Of a stretch of 64,000 nucleotides of DNA, positions 49,064 through 57,545 are shown piece after piece; within the stretch, counting starts at the first letter, position 1, and each line of letters opens with the position of its first letter. The position numbers were made by a program, and so were the translations under genes. The notes under the pieces are model-generated. The model was not told the DNA's origin, did no database searches, and saw nothing but the letters and a program-made list of their open reading frames with translations. The stretch lies in assembly GCF_023243115.1 (NCBI RefSeq), contig NZ_CP085081.1, positions 1,736,001 through 1,800,000 of the forward strand, read 5' to 3'. The stretch comes from Sediminicoccus sp. KRV36. GTDB taxonomy: Bacteria > Pseudomonadota > Alphaproteobacteria > Acetobacterales > Acetobacteraceae.

Positions 49064-49804
49064 TTATCGCCGCAGCATCAGGCCGATGGGCACCATCTCC
49101 GCGATCACCCGCCCGGTGAATTGCGCCAGCGCCTCGCGCGCGGCGGCCAGGGCTTCGGCCGGCGGCTCGGGCGGCTGCGCGAGATAGGGCTGCAAGGCCG
49201 TGGCTTCGAGCGATGCGGCGCCAAGCGCGCGGTCCCGCAGGCTCTGGATGCCGCCCATCGCCATCATGGGGGACAGGGCGGCGTAGAGCGGCGCCAGCAC
49301 TTCGGGCCAATGCGCCAGATGCAGATAGAGCGTGGGAATGACGCCCCCCGCATGCCCATGCAGCCCCGCCAGGGCCAGGACCTCACGCAGCACTTTGGGG
49401 CTGAGCGCATCCAGGCGGGGCAGGGGCGGTGGGGCTGGCAGCATGGCGGGCGGCGGGCCGGCCGGGGCCTCGGCATGGCCCTGCTTGCCGCGCAGCAGCG
49501 CCGTCAGGACGATCAGATTGCTGAGATTGCCGCGGTTGTAGAGTGCCGCGAGTTCGGCCGCGCCAGCACCAAGCGGAAGGCTGGGCAGCGGCTCCAGTGC
49601 TGCGACCAGCCGCGCCGTGGCGGCCGGTACCAGGGGCAGGGCGGGCGCCACACTCGCCCAGGCCCAGGGCAGGACGCCCGGCAGGGTCGCGAAATGCCGC
49701 CAGATCAGGTTCACCAGCGGCAGGCCATAGGCCTCGCGCAGCTTGCCGTAGATGGCTGCGACTTCGGGCGGCGCATCCGCCTCCCGGATTTCCGGCAGAG
49801 TCAT
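49064..49804 (-). CDS. DehI-like (haloacid dehalogenase group I) protein
   Basis: 246 aa, start at 49804. The opening IREADAPPEVAAIYGKLREA near residue 5 and VNLIWRHFATLPGVLPWAWA near residue 31 follow the DehI pattern, and the second half repeats the same kind of helical unit (LAHWPEVLAPLYAALSPMMA near residue 170). DehI enzymes remove halogen from D- and L-2-haloacids, but many relatives have no proven activity. A Pro/Ala-rich linker near residues 110-130 joins the halves. It lies 10 bp behind the CaiB gene and is probably in the same operon. Confidence 0.7.
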   Translation of the reverse strand: MTLPEIREADAPPEVAAIYGKLREAYGLPLVNLIWRHFATLPGVLPWAWASVAPALPLVPAATARLVAALEPLPSLPLGAGAAELAALYNRGNLSNLIVLTALLRGKQGHAEAPAGPPPAMLPAPPPLPRLDALSPKVLREVLALAGLHGHAGGVIPTLYLHLAHWPEVLAPLYAALSPMMAMGGIQSLRDRALGAASLEATALQPYLAQPPEPPAEALAAAREALAQFTGRVIAEMVPIGLMLRR

Positions 49805-49814
49805 GCCGCGCGGC

Positions 49815-51089
49815 TCACTTGCGGCGCTTTTCCACCAGCACCCCGGCCTCGTGCAGCTTGGCGATCTCCTCACCGGAGAAGCCGAGCTTCGCCAGAACCT
49901 CCTGCGTGTGCTGGCCGAAGCGGGGCGGGGCGGCGCGGGTGCCGCCGGGCGTCCGGCTCAGCTTGATGGGCGTGCCGAGGCCGACGAAGCCATCCTTTTC
50001 CGTCACCATCTGGCGGTGCGCGGTATGGGCGGCGGCCATCGCCTCATCCACGCCCAGCACCGGCCCGGCGGGCAGGCCGGCCGAGAGCATGCGCTGGCAG
50101 AGATCATGCCCATCCTCGCCGGCGAAGCGCGCATCCAGGATTTCGGTCAGCGCCGCCTTGTTGATGACGCGCTGGCCATTGGTCTTGAAGCGCGGATCCT
50201 GCCAAAGCTCCGGCAGGCCCAGGAACTCCGAGAATTTCCGGAAGGTCGGGTCATTGCCGCAGCCCACGAAAATCTCGCAGGTCTTCGTCGTGAACTTGGC
50301 ATAGGGCGCCAGGTTTGGGTGCGGGTTGCCGGTGGCGACGGGCCGCTTGCCGTTCAGGAAGTAATTGGCGGCATGCGGGTGCAGCAGCGCCATGCCGCAA
50401 TCATGCAGCGTCATGTCACAATATTGCCCCTGGCCGGATTTCTCGCGCTCGACCACGGCCATCAGGATGGCTATGGCGCTGAACAGCCCGGTCGCGATAT
50501 CCACGATGGGGGTGCCCAGGCGCGTCGGCCCGGAATTTTCGGTGCCGTTGATGGACATCAGGCCCACCATGGCCTGCAGGATGGCGTCATAGCCCGGGAA
50601 GCCGCCGAGCGGCCCGGTGCCGCCAAAGCCCGAGACGCGGCAATGGATCAGGCGCGGGAAGCGCTTGGAGAGAACCTCCTCATAACCCAGGCCCCATTTC
50701 TCCATGCTGCCCGGCTTGAAATTCTCGACCAGGATATCGGCGCCTTCGAGCAGGCGCATCAGCACCTCGCGCCCCTCGGGCTTGCTGAGATCAAGGCCGA
50801 CGCTCCGCTTGTTGCGGTTCACGCCGACGAAATAGCTGGCATCGCCATCGGCGTTGAAGGGGGGGCCCCAGTCGCGCACCTCATCGCCCTGGGGCGGTTC
50901 GAGCTTGATGACCTCAGCCCCGTGGTCGCTCAGGATCATGGTGCAATAGGGGCCGCCCAGCACGCGGGTGAGGTCCACGACGCGCAGGCCGGAGAGCGCG
51001 CCAGGGCCGGTCGCGTTGCCCGCCCCTGCGGGCACGGTGGAGTTGCCGGCGCCGATCGGCACGGGCCCGGTGGTGGCTGGCATGTCCAT
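49815..51089 (-). CDS. CaiB/BaiF family III CoA transferase
   Basis: 424 aa. After an unusual Gly/Ala/Thr-rich leader of about 30 residues (VPIGAGNSTVPAGAGNATGP), the family starts with LSGLRVVDLTRVLGGPYCTM and LSDHGAEVIKLEPPQGDEVR. DLSKPEGREVLMRLLEGAD near residue 105 and the catalytic Asp in GFPGYDAILQAMVGLMSING near residue 165 are present. These enzymes transfer CoA between carboxylic acids, often in carnitine, bile acid or aromatic acid catabolism. It belongs with the two-subunit CoA transferase and nitroreductase upstream. Confidence 0.92.
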   Translation of the reverse strand: MDMPATTGPVPIGAGNSTVPAGAGNATGPGALSGLRVVDLTRVLGGPYCTMILSDHGAEVIKLEPPQGDEVRDWGPPFNADGDASYFVGVNRNKRSVGLDLSKPEGREVLMRLLEGADILVENFKPGSMEKWGLGYEEVLSKRFPRLIHCRVSGFGGTGPLGGFPGYDAILQAMVGLMSINGTENSGPTRLGTPIVDIATGLFSAIAILMAVVEREKSGQGQYCDMTLHDCGMALLHPHAANYFLNGKRPVATGNPHPNLAPYAKFTTKTCEIFVGCGNDPTFRKFSEFLGLPELWQDPRFKTNGQRVINKAALTEILDARFAGEDGHDLCQRMLSAGLPAGPVLGVDEAMAAAHTAHRQMVTEKDGFVGLGTPIKLSRTPGGTRAAPPRFGQHTQEVLAKLGFSGEEIAKLHEAGVLVEKRRK

Positions 51090-51154
51090 GGCAATTCTTC
51101 TCCCTCTCGCAGCCGCAAGATGCGCCGGTGCCGCGATTTTGTCGAACCTCGGAA

Positions 51155-51832
51155 CTATTCCGTGAAGCCCACGAAGTGAACGAAACTGGCGTTCGGCTCG
51201 CGGTCGGCGGTCACGCCATTGGCGGGAAAGCTCTCCTCCGGATAGCCGAGCGCGATGCAGGTCATGATCACCTGGTCCTCGGGAATGCCGGCCTCCTCGC
51301 GCACGATCTCGGAGCGCATGATGCCCTGCCCATTCACCACCGTGCCGAGGCCCCGATCCCAGGCGGCGAGGCAGATGCCGTAGCTGAGCGCGCCCAGGTC
51401 GAAATGCACGACGGCCCCCGGATCGAGGCTGCGGTCATAGCTCAGCACCAGGGAGACCGGCGCATCGAATTGGCGGAAGCCGCGCATCACCCAATCCTGG
51501 CGCATCGCCTTGTCATCGCGCGCGATGCCCATGGCGCCAAAGAGCTTGACGGCGACCGCCACCTGCCGGGCGCGATGCACGCCGGCATATTCGCCGTGGC
51601 TGACAATATCGCGATTGGCTTTCGCACCACCCGCCATGGTTTCCATGTTGCGCTGGCGAACCCGCTCCAGCGGCGCGCCGGTCAGCACATGGACATGCCA
51701 GGGCTGGGTGTTCATCGAGGAGGGGGCGCGCTTCGCGACCTCGATGATCTCCTCGATCACGCTGCGCGGCACGGGGTCCGCCCGGTAGCCGCGCACGCTG
51801 CGGCGGGTGCGGGAGAGGGTCTCGAAATCCAA
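51155..51832 (-). CDS. Nitroreductase family protein
   Basis: 225 aa from a TTG at 51832 with GGAGA 6 bases upstream; an ATG at 51862 lies in a hairpin and would add 10 residues. FMN-binding marks: SRTRRSVRGYRADPVP near residue 9, KRAPSSMNTQPWHVHVLTG near residue 37, LGALSYGICLAAWDRGLGTV near residue 150, and CIALGYPEESFPAN near residue 195. Members reduce nitro groups, quinones or enoyl bonds with NAD(P)H. It lies between the CoA-transferase pair and the CaiB gene. Confidence 0.9.
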   Translation of the reverse strand: MDFETLSRTRRSVRGYRADPVPRSVIEEIIEVAKRAPSSMNTQPWHVHVLTGAPLERVRQRNMETMAGGAKANRDIVSHGEYAGVHRARQVAVAVKLFGAMGIARDDKAMRQDWVMRGFRQFDAPVSLVLSYDRSLDPGAVVHFDLGALSYGICLAAWDRGLGTVVNGQGIMRSEIVREEAGIPEDQVIMTCIALGYPEESFPANGVTADREPNASFVHFVGFTE

Positions 51833-51857
51833 TGCGCGTCTCCGGGTTGAGGGGCGA

Positions 51858-51885
51858 GGCATGGAGGGGCGCTGCCCCTCATGCC
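51858..51885. terminator. Hairpin between the CoA transferase and nitroreductase genes
   Basis: GCATG-G-AGGGGC and GCCCCT-CATGC pair as 11 base pairs with one bulged G around a GCT loop. On the minus strand it lies 23 bases behind the CoA-transferase beta stop and just ahead of the nitroreductase start. It may be a terminator, an attenuator or a stabilising structure inside the operon. There is no U-tract. Confidence 0.5.
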
Positions 51886-51907
51886 CGCGGCATCGCCGTT
51901 CCGTGGC

Positions 51908-52648
51908 TCAGGCGGCCCTGGCGCGCCCGAAGACGCGGCTGCAGAATTCCGGATAGGTTTCCAGCATCTCGTCACAGACGGCGCCGCGCAGCAAAGCGAG
52001 CTCCGCTTCGGTCGGTGCGGGGGTTTCGCCAACATCCTCCGCCACATCGAATTCGAAGCCGGTCATGGCGCGGATGCTCTCCAGCGTTTCACCGGCATGG
52101 ATGGAGGCGAGGGAGAAGCGGCCGCGCTCCGGGTGGAAGTGGAAGATGCAGCGCCCGGTCACCAGCGCCTGCGCATGGCCGCGGCGGTAGACGCCCGGCT
52201 CCGAAACGCCGGGCGCCGAGATATGGGCCACGCGGTCCACCAGCACGCGCGGGCTGTGCTCCTCGCGGAAGAGGATGGTGCGGCCGGCCATGAAATACAT
52301 GAAGGCCGAGCCGAAGCTGCCGGGGAAACGGACGCCCAGGCCGGGCCAATCGCCCGTGCCGATGAGGTTGAGATTGGCCTGACCATCAATCTCCCCGCCG
52401 CCGAGGAAGAACAGGTCCACGCGGCCCTGGCCCGTCAGGTCAAACAACTCGCGCGAGCCTTCGGTGAAGGGATTGCCGGTGCGCTTGTGCAGCAGCGAAA
52501 GCCGAAGCGGCTCACCCTGCTTCACGCAGAGCCAGCAGGCGGCGGCCGGAATGGGCGAGGCGGCACCCACCGCGATATGCGCCGTCGGCACGGCACGGAT
52601 CAGCCGCGCGATGGAGACGGCGAGAAGTTCTTCGGTCCGGTAGCTCAT
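51908..52648 (-). CDS. CoA-transferase family I, beta-type subunit
   Basis: 246 aa, start at 52648 by ATGA-type overlap with the alpha gene. MSYRTEELLAVSIARLIRAV opens it; RVDLFFLGGGEIDGQANLNL near residue 76 and RFPGSFGSAFMYFMAGRTIL near residue 107 are strong family marks, with the Glu in GGGEIDG a possible active-site residue. Such pairs include glutaconate/3-oxoacid CoA transferases and IpdB-like ring-cleaving hydrolases of steroid breakdown. The sequence does not separate these options. Confidence 0.88.
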   Translation of the reverse strand: MSYRTEELLAVSIARLIRAVPTAHIAVGAASPIPAAACWLCVKQGEPLRLSLLHKRTGNPFTEGSRELFDLTGQGRVDLFFLGGGEIDGQANLNLIGTGDWPGLGVRFPGSFGSAFMYFMAGRTILFREEHSPRVLVDRVAHISAPGVSEPGVYRRGHAQALVTGRCIFHFHPERGRFSLASIHAGETLESIRAMTGFEFDVAEDVGETPAPTEAELALLRGAVCDEMLETYPEFCSRVFGRARAA

Positions 52649-53466
52649 TCGGCGGCCACCGCTTGCCCGCCAAACACATGCTCGGCGCACCATTCGGCGA
52701 AGCCCGCCTCGGTCTTGGCGGCGCGGGCATAGGCCAGCACGTATTCGGTGTCGAAGCCGTATTCATCCAGCAGGGCGGCCGGCTGCGCGCCACGCTCGGC
52801 GATGGCCACACCCGAGATATAGGTCGCGTTGATGGCGCCGGGGCAGAGGCGCTCATCCTCGAGGAAGTTGCCCTCCACCACACGCTCCACCGTGACGAGG
52901 GCGCGCTTGCTGGCATGGGCGATGGTGGCGCATTCACGCCGCCGCCCCACCCAGACATTGCCGACGCTATCGGCCATCACGGCGTGGAACACGGCCACAT
53001 CCGGATTGAGCGCGGGCAGGAGCGTGATTTTCTCGCCGGTGCCAAAGGGGCTTTCCACCACCCGCCAATCCGGGCGGTTGGCCAGGATGTCGCTGCCGAT
53101 CAACCCGCGCAGCGGCATGAAGGGCACGCCTTTCTCGGTGGCTTGCAGCATGGTGTGGATGGCCGGGCAGGTGGCGTCCAGGATGCGCAACGTGCCGGCC
53201 TTGAGTGCGGCCGAGAAGCGCGGCGCGAAGCCGGCCTCGCCCAGCGTGACCGCGCTGGTCTGCACCTCCTCCACGCAGCCCGCGCCGATCAGGATATCGG
53301 TGGCGAAGCCCGAGATCGGCACGCCCACCAGGCGCAGCTTGCGCGCACCCCGGCGGATCAGCGCCTTGGCGAGTGCGACGGAGGGGAGGGAGTTGTCGGG
53401 CGGCAGCGCGATCATTGCCCCATCGGGGATGCTCGCGGCCATCGCGTCCAGGCTCATTGGGGTCAT
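52645..53466 (-). CDS. CoA-transferase family I, alpha-type subunit
   Basis: 273 aa, start at 53466 with AGGAA 7 bases upstream. MAASIPDGAMIALPPDNSLP near residue 7 replaces the usual Gly-Gly-Phe-rich loop, so it is a divergent (IpdA-like or Atu-type) alpha subunit. Others: KLRLVGVPISGFATDILIGA near residue 46 and NPDVAVFHAVMADSVGNVWV near residue 155. It works as a heterodimer or heterotetramer with the beta subunit encoded next. Expected to act on an acyl-CoA in carboxylic-acid catabolism. Confidence 0.86.
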   Translation of the reverse strand: MTPMSLDAMAASIPDGAMIALPPDNSLPSVALAKALIRRGARKLRLVGVPISGFATDILIGAGCVEEVQTSAVTLGEAGFAPRFSAALKAGTLRILDATCPAIHTMLQATEKGVPFMPLRGLIGSDILANRPDWRVVESPFGTGEKITLLPALNPDVAVFHAVMADSVGNVWVGRRRECATIAHASKRALVTVERVVEGNFLEDERLCPGAINATYISGVAIAERGAQPAALLDEYGFDTEYVLAYARAAKTEAGFAEWCAEHVFGGQAVAAE

Positions 53467-53506
53467 GGGGCGTTCCTTCCTGGGCGCGAGGCTAGACCGG
53501 AAGTTG

Positions 53507-54514
53507 TCAGGCTTCCAGCCACTCCCGCGTGGCAGCCTTGAGGAAGGCAAAATCCTCGGGCAGGCCCAGGGGATTGCCCGCGCGATGCCCGTTGATGCTG
53601 GGGATCACGCGCATCTCACCATGACGCAGATGCGGCAATTCCAGCGCATTGTCGGCCACGCGGAAATAGAGATCCGTCTCGCCCGGCATCAGCAGCACGC
53701 GCGCTTCGATCGCCGCCAGCGCCTGGGAGAGATCCCCGCCGTAAAGCGGGTTGGCGCTGATATCGCCAGCATCCCAGCAGCGCGCCTGGGCATAAAGATT
53801 GCCGGCATCGCGCATGCCCCAGCGGGCTTCCCACTGGTTGACCAGGAAGGCTTCCAGGCTCGGCTCATTCGCCAGGTGCCGCCCCGCGCGATAGAAATCC
53901 TGGCTCAGCGCCCAGCTCGCATAGATGCGGCCAAAGGCGCGCAAGGCGGCCACCGGCTTGGCCGAGAAGCGCCCACCGCCGATATGCTCGGGTGCCGCTT
54001 CCAGCACCGCCATCAGGCTGCGCAGGAACACCTGGTTGTGCACCGCCGTGCGCGCGCTGCCGCAAATGGCGATGATGCGCTCCACCGCCCCGGGGAAGAT
54101 CGCCGCCCAGTGATAGGCCTGCTGCGCGCCCATGGACCAGCCATAGACGCAGTGGAGGCGCTCCACCCCGAACACCTCCGTCAGCAGCCGCCGCTGCGCC
54201 TGCACATTGTCCCAGGAGGTGACGAGCGCCGGATACGCCGCATCATTCGAAGGGCTGGAGGACAGCCCATTGGCGAACATGTCCGGCTGGATGATGAACC
54301 AGCGCGTCGGGTCGAGAATGCCATCCGGCCCGATCAGCCATTCCAGCTCCGGATGCAGCGCCGAATAGCTGGTGGGATAGAGGATCACATTGTCCCGCTT
54401 GGGCGAGAGCGTGCCATGCGCCTTCCAGCTCAGCTTGGCGTCGCGGATCATCTCGCCCGAGAGAGTGGGCATGTCACCCAGCGCATGGATGCCGGTTTGC
54501 GTGGGCCAGGTCAT
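53507..54514 (-). CDS. Alpha/beta hydrolase, homoserine O-acetyltransferase-like
   Basis: 335 aa. The fold follows MetX: GEMIRDAKLSWKAHGTLSPK near residue 20, WFIIQPDMFANGLSSSPSND near residue 72, the nucleophile elbow YGWSMGAQQAYHWAAIFP near residue 124, Asp in LLMPGETDLYFRV near residue 275 and His in INGHRAGNPLG near residue 310. True MetX is usually about 370 aa or more, and there is no metW next to it, so a hydrolase or acyltransferase of other specificity is more likely. It overlaps the Kelch gene stop by ATGA. Confidence 0.85.
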   Translation of the reverse strand: MTWPTQTGIHALGDMPTLSGEMIRDAKLSWKAHGTLSPKRDNVILYPTSYSALHPELEWLIGPDGILDPTRWFIIQPDMFANGLSSSPSNDAAYPALVTSWDNVQAQRRLLTEVFGVERLHCVYGWSMGAQQAYHWAAIFPGAVERIIAICGSARTAVHNQVFLRSLMAVLEAAPEHIGGGRFSAKPVAALRAFGRIYASWALSQDFYRAGRHLANEPSLEAFLVNQWEARWGMRDAGNLYAQARCWDAGDISANPLYGGDLSQALAAIEARVLLMPGETDLYFRVADNALELPHLRHGEMRVIPSINGHRAGNPLGLPEDFAFLKAATREWLEA

Positions 54515-55638
54515 GATAAGGTGAAGGCCTCATGCACCGCGGATTGCACCATGCCGCCGAGTACGGCACCGCCGCCCGCCACATAGATGGCATCGCCGAT
54601 GGTCACCGCCGCCACCGCATGGCGCGGTGTCGGCATCGGCGCGTGGCTTTGCCAGGTGTTGGTGCCAGGGTCGTAGCTTTCCATCTGGCCGAAGACCTTG
54701 GCATCGCGTGCGACACCGCGCTCGATGATGCCGCCCTCACCACCCATGCAGAAGAAGCGGTCGCGATAGATCACCATGCCATGGCCGGAGCGCGGCGTGG
54801 GCAGCGGCGCGCGCTCCTCCCAGAAATCCCGCGCCGGGAGATAGACGTGGTGCTGGTCGGTGTTGAACTGGAAGGTGTTGAAGCGCCCGCCGATCACATG
54901 GATCAGGCCGTTATAGGTGACGCAGCCGACATGGTCGCGCCCGGCGGGCAGCGGGCGGCGGCGCTCCCACCGATCGGTCGCGGGGTCATAGACCTCGTGC
55001 CAGGCGATGCTGGCGCGCTCATCCGCGGGGTCCGTCGCACCGCCGATAAGGTGCAGCTTGCCCTCCAGCATGGTGGCGGCGGCGGCACCGCGCGGGCGGG
55101 GCAGGCGGGCGATCTCCCGCCAGCGATCCGCCGCCACGTCATAGACATAGGCGTGGTCGTCACACAGGCGGTTCTGCTCGATGAAGCCGCCCAGCGCATA
55201 GACGCGGCCGGCATCGGCCACCACGGCCACGTGGTTGGCGCCGCGCGGCAGCGGGGCCGCGTCATACCAGCGGTCCGAAGCCGGGTCATAGACGGTGTGA
55301 TAGGCGCGGTTGAACTGCCCCTCGCCATAGCCGCCCACCACATGCATGCGGCCATTCCAGGCCGTGGCCCAGGCCATTTCGCTGCGCGGGATCGGCATGT
55401 CGGCCCGCGTCACCCAGCGCCCCGGCGGGCCGGCTGGCGCGGGTGAGGCCGTGACGCGCTGCGCCTCCTGCTGGGGCGTGATGTGATGCGGCGCGCCACC
55501 CTGGAACACATTGGCAAAGGGCTGCGGCGAGGAGGGCAAGGGCCGCAGCGCCGGCGCATGATGCTGATGCGCCGATTGCGCCAAGGCCGGGCCCGCCAGA
55601 AGAGCCGCGCCGGCGCCGAGAAGATGACGACGATCCAT
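54511..55638 (-). CDS. Exported Kelch-repeat protein
   Basis: 375 aa. A signal (MDRRHLLGAGAALLAGPALA, Tat-like) and a His/Pro-rich linker are followed from about residue 75 by five to six Kelch blades, each with the Gly-Gly and Tyr-Asp-x6-Trp pattern: MHVVGGYGEG/YDPASDRWYD, VYALGGFIEQ/YDVAADRWRE, LHLIGGATDP/YDPATDRWER, IHVIGGRFNT, FCMGGEGGII/YDPGTNTWQS, IYVAGGGAVL. It should fold as a periplasmic beta-propeller, perhaps an oxidase-like or binding protein. It sits between hpnJ and the alpha/beta hydrolase in one operon. Confidence 0.88.
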   Translation of the reverse strand: MDRRHLLGAGAALLAGPALAQSAHQHHAPALRPLPSSPQPFANVFQGGAPHHITPQQEAQRVTASPAPAGPPGRWVTRADMPIPRSEMAWATAWNGRMHVVGGYGEGQFNRAYHTVYDPASDRWYDAAPLPRGANHVAVVADAGRVYALGGFIEQNRLCDDHAYVYDVAADRWREIARLPRPRGAAAATMLEGKLHLIGGATDPADERASIAWHEVYDPATDRWERRRPLPAGRDHVGCVTYNGLIHVIGGRFNTFQFNTDQHHVYLPARDFWEERAPLPTPRSGHGMVIYRDRFFCMGGEGGIIERGVARDAKVFGQMESYDPGTNTWQSHAPMPTPRHAVAAVTIGDAIYVAGGGAVLGGMVQSAVHEAFTLS

Positions 55639-55706
55639 CGAAGCAAGACTCCCAATATGTGAGGCCTCGGGTTGTAGCCCGCCGCGCCGCCGGGTGGCAG
55701 GGGGCC

Positions 55707-57140
55707 TCAGGCGGCCTTGCTGCCGGCACGCTCCCGCAGGAAGCGGAAGAACTCCACCCCCTCCCGCAGGCGGCGCACCATCATCTGCCGGTCACGGATC
55801 ATCTCACCGCAGATGGAGGCGATCTTCGGCGCGCGGAAATAGAATTTCCGGTAGAATGTTTCCACGCTGTCGAAGATTTCCGTATGCGCCAGATGCGGAT
55901 AGGCGAGCGGCGCGATCTGCACGCCATGCGCATCCACATATTCGGTATTGGCCGTATCCAGCCAGCCTTCGCGCGCCGCCTGGTCCCACAGGAAGGTGCC
56001 GGGATAGGGGGCCGCCAGGCTCACCTGCACCGTGTGGGGGTTGGTCTCGATCGCGAAGCGGATGGTTTCCTGGATCGTCTCCTTCGTCTCGCCCGGCAGG
56101 CCGAGGATGAAGGTGCCGTGGATCTTGATGCCGAGCTCATGGCAATCCTTCGTGAATTGCCGCGCCACATCAATGCGCATGCCCTTCTTGATGTTTACCA
56201 GGATTTGCTGATTGCCCGTCTCATACCCCACCAGCAGCAGGCGCAGTCCATTATCCGCCATCACCTTCAGCGAGGCGCGCGGCACATTGGCCTTGGCATT
56301 GCAGGACCAGGTGACGCCGAGCTTGCCCAGCTCCTTCGCGATGGCTTCCGCGCGCGGCAGATCATCCGTGAAGGTGTCATCGTCGAAGAAGATTTCCTTC
56401 AGCCCGGGGAAATTGGCGAGGACGTATTTGATCTCCTCGATCACATGGCCGACCGAGCGCGTGCGGTAGCGATGCCCGCCCACCGTCTGCGGCCAGAGGC
56501 AGAAGGTGCAGCGGCTCTTGCAGCCGCGGCCTGTGTAGAAGCTGACATAGGGATGCTTCAGATAGCCGATGAAATACTTTTCGTATTGCAGGTCCCGCTT
56601 GTAGACCTCACTCACGAAGGGAAGATCATCCATGTTTTCCAGCATGGCGCGGTCCTGGTTGTGGACGATGACGCCTTCGCTGTTACGGAAGCTCAGCCCC
56701 TTGATGGCCGAGAGATCCATGCCCGACGCCACGTCCTTCACCGTGAAATCGAACTCATTGCGCGCCACCCAATCCACCACCGGGGCATCGCGCAGGCTTT
56801 CATTCGCCTGGACGGCAACCTTGGCGCCGATCAACCCGATCTTGATATTGGGGTTTTCGGCCTTCAGCCGCTCGGCCACCTTCACATCGGACGCGAAGGA
56901 GGGTGTGGAGGTGTGCAGCACCGCCATGTCATAATCCCGCGCCATGGGGGCGACATCCGCCAGCGACTGGTTGTGCGGCGGCGCATCCACCAGCTTGGAG
57001 CCGGGGATCAACGCCGCCGGCTGGGCCAGCCAGGTGGGGAACCAGAAGGACTTGATCTCCCGCCGGGCCTGATAGCGCGAACCTGCACCCCCATCGAAGC
57101 CATCGAAGGAAGGAGCCTGGAGGAAGAGCGTGCGCATCAT
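55707..57140 (-). CDS. hpnJ: B12-binding radical SAM protein, hopanoid-associated HpnJ
   Basis: 477 aa (ATG 57140 or 57137). The N-terminus MMRTLFLQAPSFDGFDGGAG followed by SRYQARREIKSFWFPTWLAQ is characteristic of HpnJ. A cobalamin-binding region covers about residues 20-160. The radical SAM cluster motif is GCKSRCTFCLWP (C-x3-C-x2-C) near residue 210, with IFFDDDTFTDD near residue 255 and ILGLPGETKETIQET near residue 350. HpnJ belongs to the pathway that modifies bacteriohopanetetrol side chains. No squalene-hopene cyclase gene is in this window. Confidence 0.88.
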   Translation of the reverse strand: MMRTLFLQAPSFDGFDGGAGSRYQARREIKSFWFPTWLAQPAALIPGSKLVDAPPHNQSLADVAPMARDYDMAVLHTSTPSFASDVKVAERLKAENPNIKIGLIGAKVAVQANESLRDAPVVDWVARNEFDFTVKDVASGMDLSAIKGLSFRNSEGVIVHNQDRAMLENMDDLPFVSEVYKRDLQYEKYFIGYLKHPYVSFYTGRGCKSRCTFCLWPQTVGGHRYRTRSVGHVIEEIKYVLANFPGLKEIFFDDDTFTDDLPRAEAIAKELGKLGVTWSCNAKANVPRASLKVMADNGLRLLLVGYETGNQQILVNIKKGMRIDVARQFTKDCHELGIKIHGTFILGLPGETKETIQETIRFAIETNPHTVQVSLAAPYPGTFLWDQAAREGWLDTANTEYVDAHGVQIAPLAYPHLAHTEIFDSVETFYRKFYFRAPKIASICGEMIRDRQMMVRRLREGVEFFRFLRERAGSKAA

Positions 57141-57545
57141 GCCGGGAGCAAGCCTTTTGTCAGAGGCGACCCCAGGGCAAACCCCAAGGCCGGAGAGCGA
57201 ACGGATGCCGGGTTTGCCCGCGGAAGTCCAGCGGCGGATGGAGTCGCTTGGGGTGCGCAGGCGAGGGTGGGGCCTGACCATCTTACGGCCTTACGCCCTT
57301 ACCGCGAGACGTGATGTTTTCGGACAAATGCCGGAGGGGGCGCGGCGGGGGCGGGGAGGAGCTTTGGACGGGGAGGGGGAGGGTAGAGCACATGGATGAG
57401 AAGGTAGGAAGAAATGCCGGAAAAGTCGAGGTAAAGTGACTTGGGTTGGGCGTTCTGCTCGGCACAGCTAGCCAGCTTGGCCATGCGCGCGACTTTTGGT
57501 TGGATGACGATTCCCTTCCAAGGCTGCTTCGCCTACGTTCTTAAC
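57141..57545. other. 405-bp region between hpnJ and the methyltransferase gene
   Basis: No credible gene. It contains a 10-bp perfect inverted repeat (GGGCAAACCC 57175-57184 and GGGTTTGCCC 57210-57219), a short direct repeat of TTACGGCC-like units at about 57286-57308, and a purine-rich tract on the plus strand at about 57330-57430 dominated by GGGG and GAGG runs. It probably holds the promoters of the divergent hpnJ and methyltransferase genes and marks the left border of the lower-GC island. Confidence 0.6.
57175..57219. promoter_or_regulatory. 10-bp inverted repeat upstream of hpnJ
   Basis: GGGCAAACCC and GGGTTTGCCC are perfect complements separated by 25 bases, beginning 35 bases before the hpnJ start. 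The spacing suits an operator bound by a dimer or a leader hairpin. No regulator is assigned. Confidence 0.4.

Noticed and set aside
57283..57484. Short frames in the gap left of the methyltransferase gene
   Set aside because: Composition is Pro/Ser-rich because they oppose a purine-rich tract; no ribosome sites and no recognisable sequence.
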